Shown piece after piece: positions 62,520 through 64,000 of a stretch of DNA of 64,000 nucleotides. Numbering within the stretch: the first letter of the stretch is position 1; every line of letters starts with the position of its first letter. A program made the position numbers and the translations under genes. The notes beneath the pieces were generated by a model that saw only the letters and a program-made list of their open reading frames with translations, was not told the DNA's origin and did not search any database. Location: NCBI GenBank assembly GCA_002110485.1, contig MOWL01000089.1, positions 1,178,001-1,242,000 on the forward strand. The letters run 5' to 3'. The stretch comes from Emergomyces orientalis (taxonomy: Eukaryota > Ascomycota > Eurotiomycetes > Onygenales > Ajellomycetaceae).

Positions 62520-64000
62520 ATGACAGCAACGATGCTCCGAATAATCAACAAGTCCTGCGATCAGTGCAGGCGCCGCAAAGTCCGTTGTATCCGTAGGCCG
62601 TTCCCGCAGTCACATACTGATCGGGGTAGCAGCCTAGGGCTAACATTGATGGAACAGTCCCTCAGATCCCGGTGGCTCCATCGGAGCCACCGGCGTGTAT
62701 TCATTGCATTGTGAGACTGCTGGCAATCCAAACTTTAGAATTGCCTACGGGGGTTAGAGTCTGACGTTGGTGTGCCCCAGAACCGCAACGAGTCTTGCAA
62801 GTTCAGCCCGATTAGACGCAACTTAAGGCCAAGATCACAAAGTTCGCAGCTCTCCTGCCTTGGGGGGGTTTATTTTAATTTATATTTTATATCTATTTTT
62901 ATTTTTAAAAGTTAATGTGTCTTTCTATAGCTAACATATTTTGGAAGCCGCCGCCTTTTCTAGAGAGACCTCCCAGGAGAGAGAGGAAGAGCTCCTCATC
63001 GACCGCCTTCTACAAAACGGCTCTCAGCAGAATCAGCAAGTTCTTCTATACGACGAGACGGCTGTCATCAAGGTATGTCGAGCCTGTCGATCAATCAAGC
63101 TAAGGCATAATTCTGACTGCATTCATAGGCCAGCAATAACCGGGGTAAGTTGGCTGTCTTCTGTTTGCGGTAGTCTCTTCAGCTAACGCACAATCAGTAA
63201 CAAGTTCGGTGATCAGCTTCTTTTCAAGCCCGCGTATAGGAATTTTAACGGATCATCTCGAGGCAGACGGCCTTAGGGAGCTTGTCGATGGCATGGAAAA
63301 TCTCATGAGCAAGGAGATTTGTGTCAAACATGACTCCAATTTAACAATAATCAACATCGACAAGCTCCCGGAGACCATTATGGTAACAGCGGCAGAAGCA
63401 GATACCTATATCGAAGGTCCTTCTTTCTCCCCCGGATTTGTCCGAATTGGGCTGATCAAGCTTTGTAGCCTATTTTGAGAACCTCCACCCACTTTACCCT
63501 TTTCTTGACGGACAAGAATTCTCGTCGCATGTTCTCGAATTGAGAACCCAGGACACGGTGGATACCAACAAAGCATTATCGGCCTTGTACCATGCCGTCT
63601 TGGCATTGGGAAATCAATATCATAATAGTGGCAGCTTCGTGCCAGGATCGGGGAAATCGTGGGATTTGTTCCAGATCTGTCTTGGGCATCTCCCTGATCT
63701 CATTGTCCCTGCCTACTCCATCGTCAAACTCCAAGTAAGTTCTTTCTGGCCAGCAAACGTAGAAGAACAACACTGACAGACGCCACTCGTAGGCCCTGAC
63801 CTCCATGGTAGGGTCACCATCATTGATATAAAGAGCTCTTTTAATCTGACGCTTAGCAGTCCATCTTCGCAATGAATGCAAGCTGCATTAAGCTGGATCA
63901 AACGCTGATCTACGAGGCGGCCAGGGTGGCCCAGTATCTCCGCTATCCCAAATCCTGCAATGCACAGGAGAGCCACCTACGGCTGTTTTGGACAATCTAC
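62520..64000 (+). CDS. fungal-specific transcription factor, Zn2Cys6/PF04082 type, partial at window end
   Basis: The start is MTATMLRIINKSCDQCRRRKVRC at 62520, the first half of a Zn2Cys6 cluster. The second half is not readable: NRNESCKFSPIRRN near 62782-62823 looks like the last Cys block, but the two Cys between are missing. From about 62950 the model is clear. Exons end and begin at AAG|GTATGT (63071/63072) to 63128, a 16-nt exon, 63144/63145 to 63198, 63416/63417 to 63468, 63734/63735 to 63792, and 63807/63808 to 63861. This yields FSRETSQEREEELLIDRLLQ, then PRIGILTDHLEADGLRELVD, YIEAYFENLHPLYPFLDGQE, VPAYSIVKLQALTSMSIFAM and NASCIKLDQTLIYEAARVAQ, the fungal transcription-factor domain. 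Donor GTCCTT at 63417 is unusual. The gene runs off the right edge. The 5' part may be misassembled, interrupted or pseudogenised. Target genes are unknown. Confidence 0.72.
62669..62693. repeat. perfect 11-bp inverted repeat with 3-nt loop
   Basis: Arms CCGGTGGCTCC and GGAGCCACCGG enclose ATC. It lies where the second half of the zinc cluster should be, in or near the first intron of the transcription-factor gene. Too short for a transposon, but a strong hairpin. Confidence 0.85.

Overview
This window looks like nuclear DNA of a filamentous ascomycete. The genes have short introns of about 50-110 nt, most with GT..AG ends and CTNAY branch points, CT-rich leaders, and products typical of Eurotiomycetes. 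A gene-poor layout with AT-rich transposon blocks would fit Onygenales (Blastomyces/Emmonsia-like), but that placement is inference. There are no rRNA genes, tRNA genes, operons or CRISPR arrays.

Layout: (1) 1.6-4.7 kb holds a divergent pair, a conserved protein of unknown function (minus) and a MEMO-family protein (plus), with two perfect CGG-N4-CCG palindromes in the promoter between them. (2) 4.7-7.5 kb is non-coding and rich in microsatellites. (3) 7.5-10.25 kb is mobile DNA: a solo LTR with intact 5-bp target duplications, then a decayed but structurally complete Fot1/pogo DNA transposon. (4) 11.4-12.1 kb is a small two-exon gene isolated between decayed AT-rich blocks. (5) 16.6-18.2 kb is PNG1, the peptide:N-glycanase homologue, with two of its three catalytic residues replaced. 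(6) 19.6-24.7 kb is a Tad-like non-LTR retrotransposon (minus) whose two frames are broken only by four TGA codons. (7) 24.7-28.3 kb is AT-rich decayed sequence containing a second solo LTR with target duplications. (8) 34.1-34.5 kb is a 71-residue protein gene with a strong-looking promoter. (9) 37.1-38.8 kb is an acyltransferase-3 membrane protein (minus). (10) 45.0-46.3 kb is a CLN-type G1/S cyclin (minus), with a MITE-like element in its long upstream region. (11) 52.3-53.3 kb is an HNH-nuclease-domain protein. (12) 62.5 kb to the end is the 5' part of a fungal-specific Zn2Cys6 transcription factor, cut by the window edge, whose zinc cluster is not readable as normal.

The host genes do not form a pathway or cluster. 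They are ordinary dispersed fungal genes separated by long non-coding tracts. The most informative signals are the catalytically dead PNG1, the mobile elements whose boundaries can be fixed to the base, and the decay pattern of the transposons. Their stops are almost all TGA at expected Trp or Arg codons and Gln codons survive, which is not what classical CpA-directed RIP produces. I see no convincing wholly new system. Exon coordinates were assembled by hand from reading frame, splice sites and protein-family logic.
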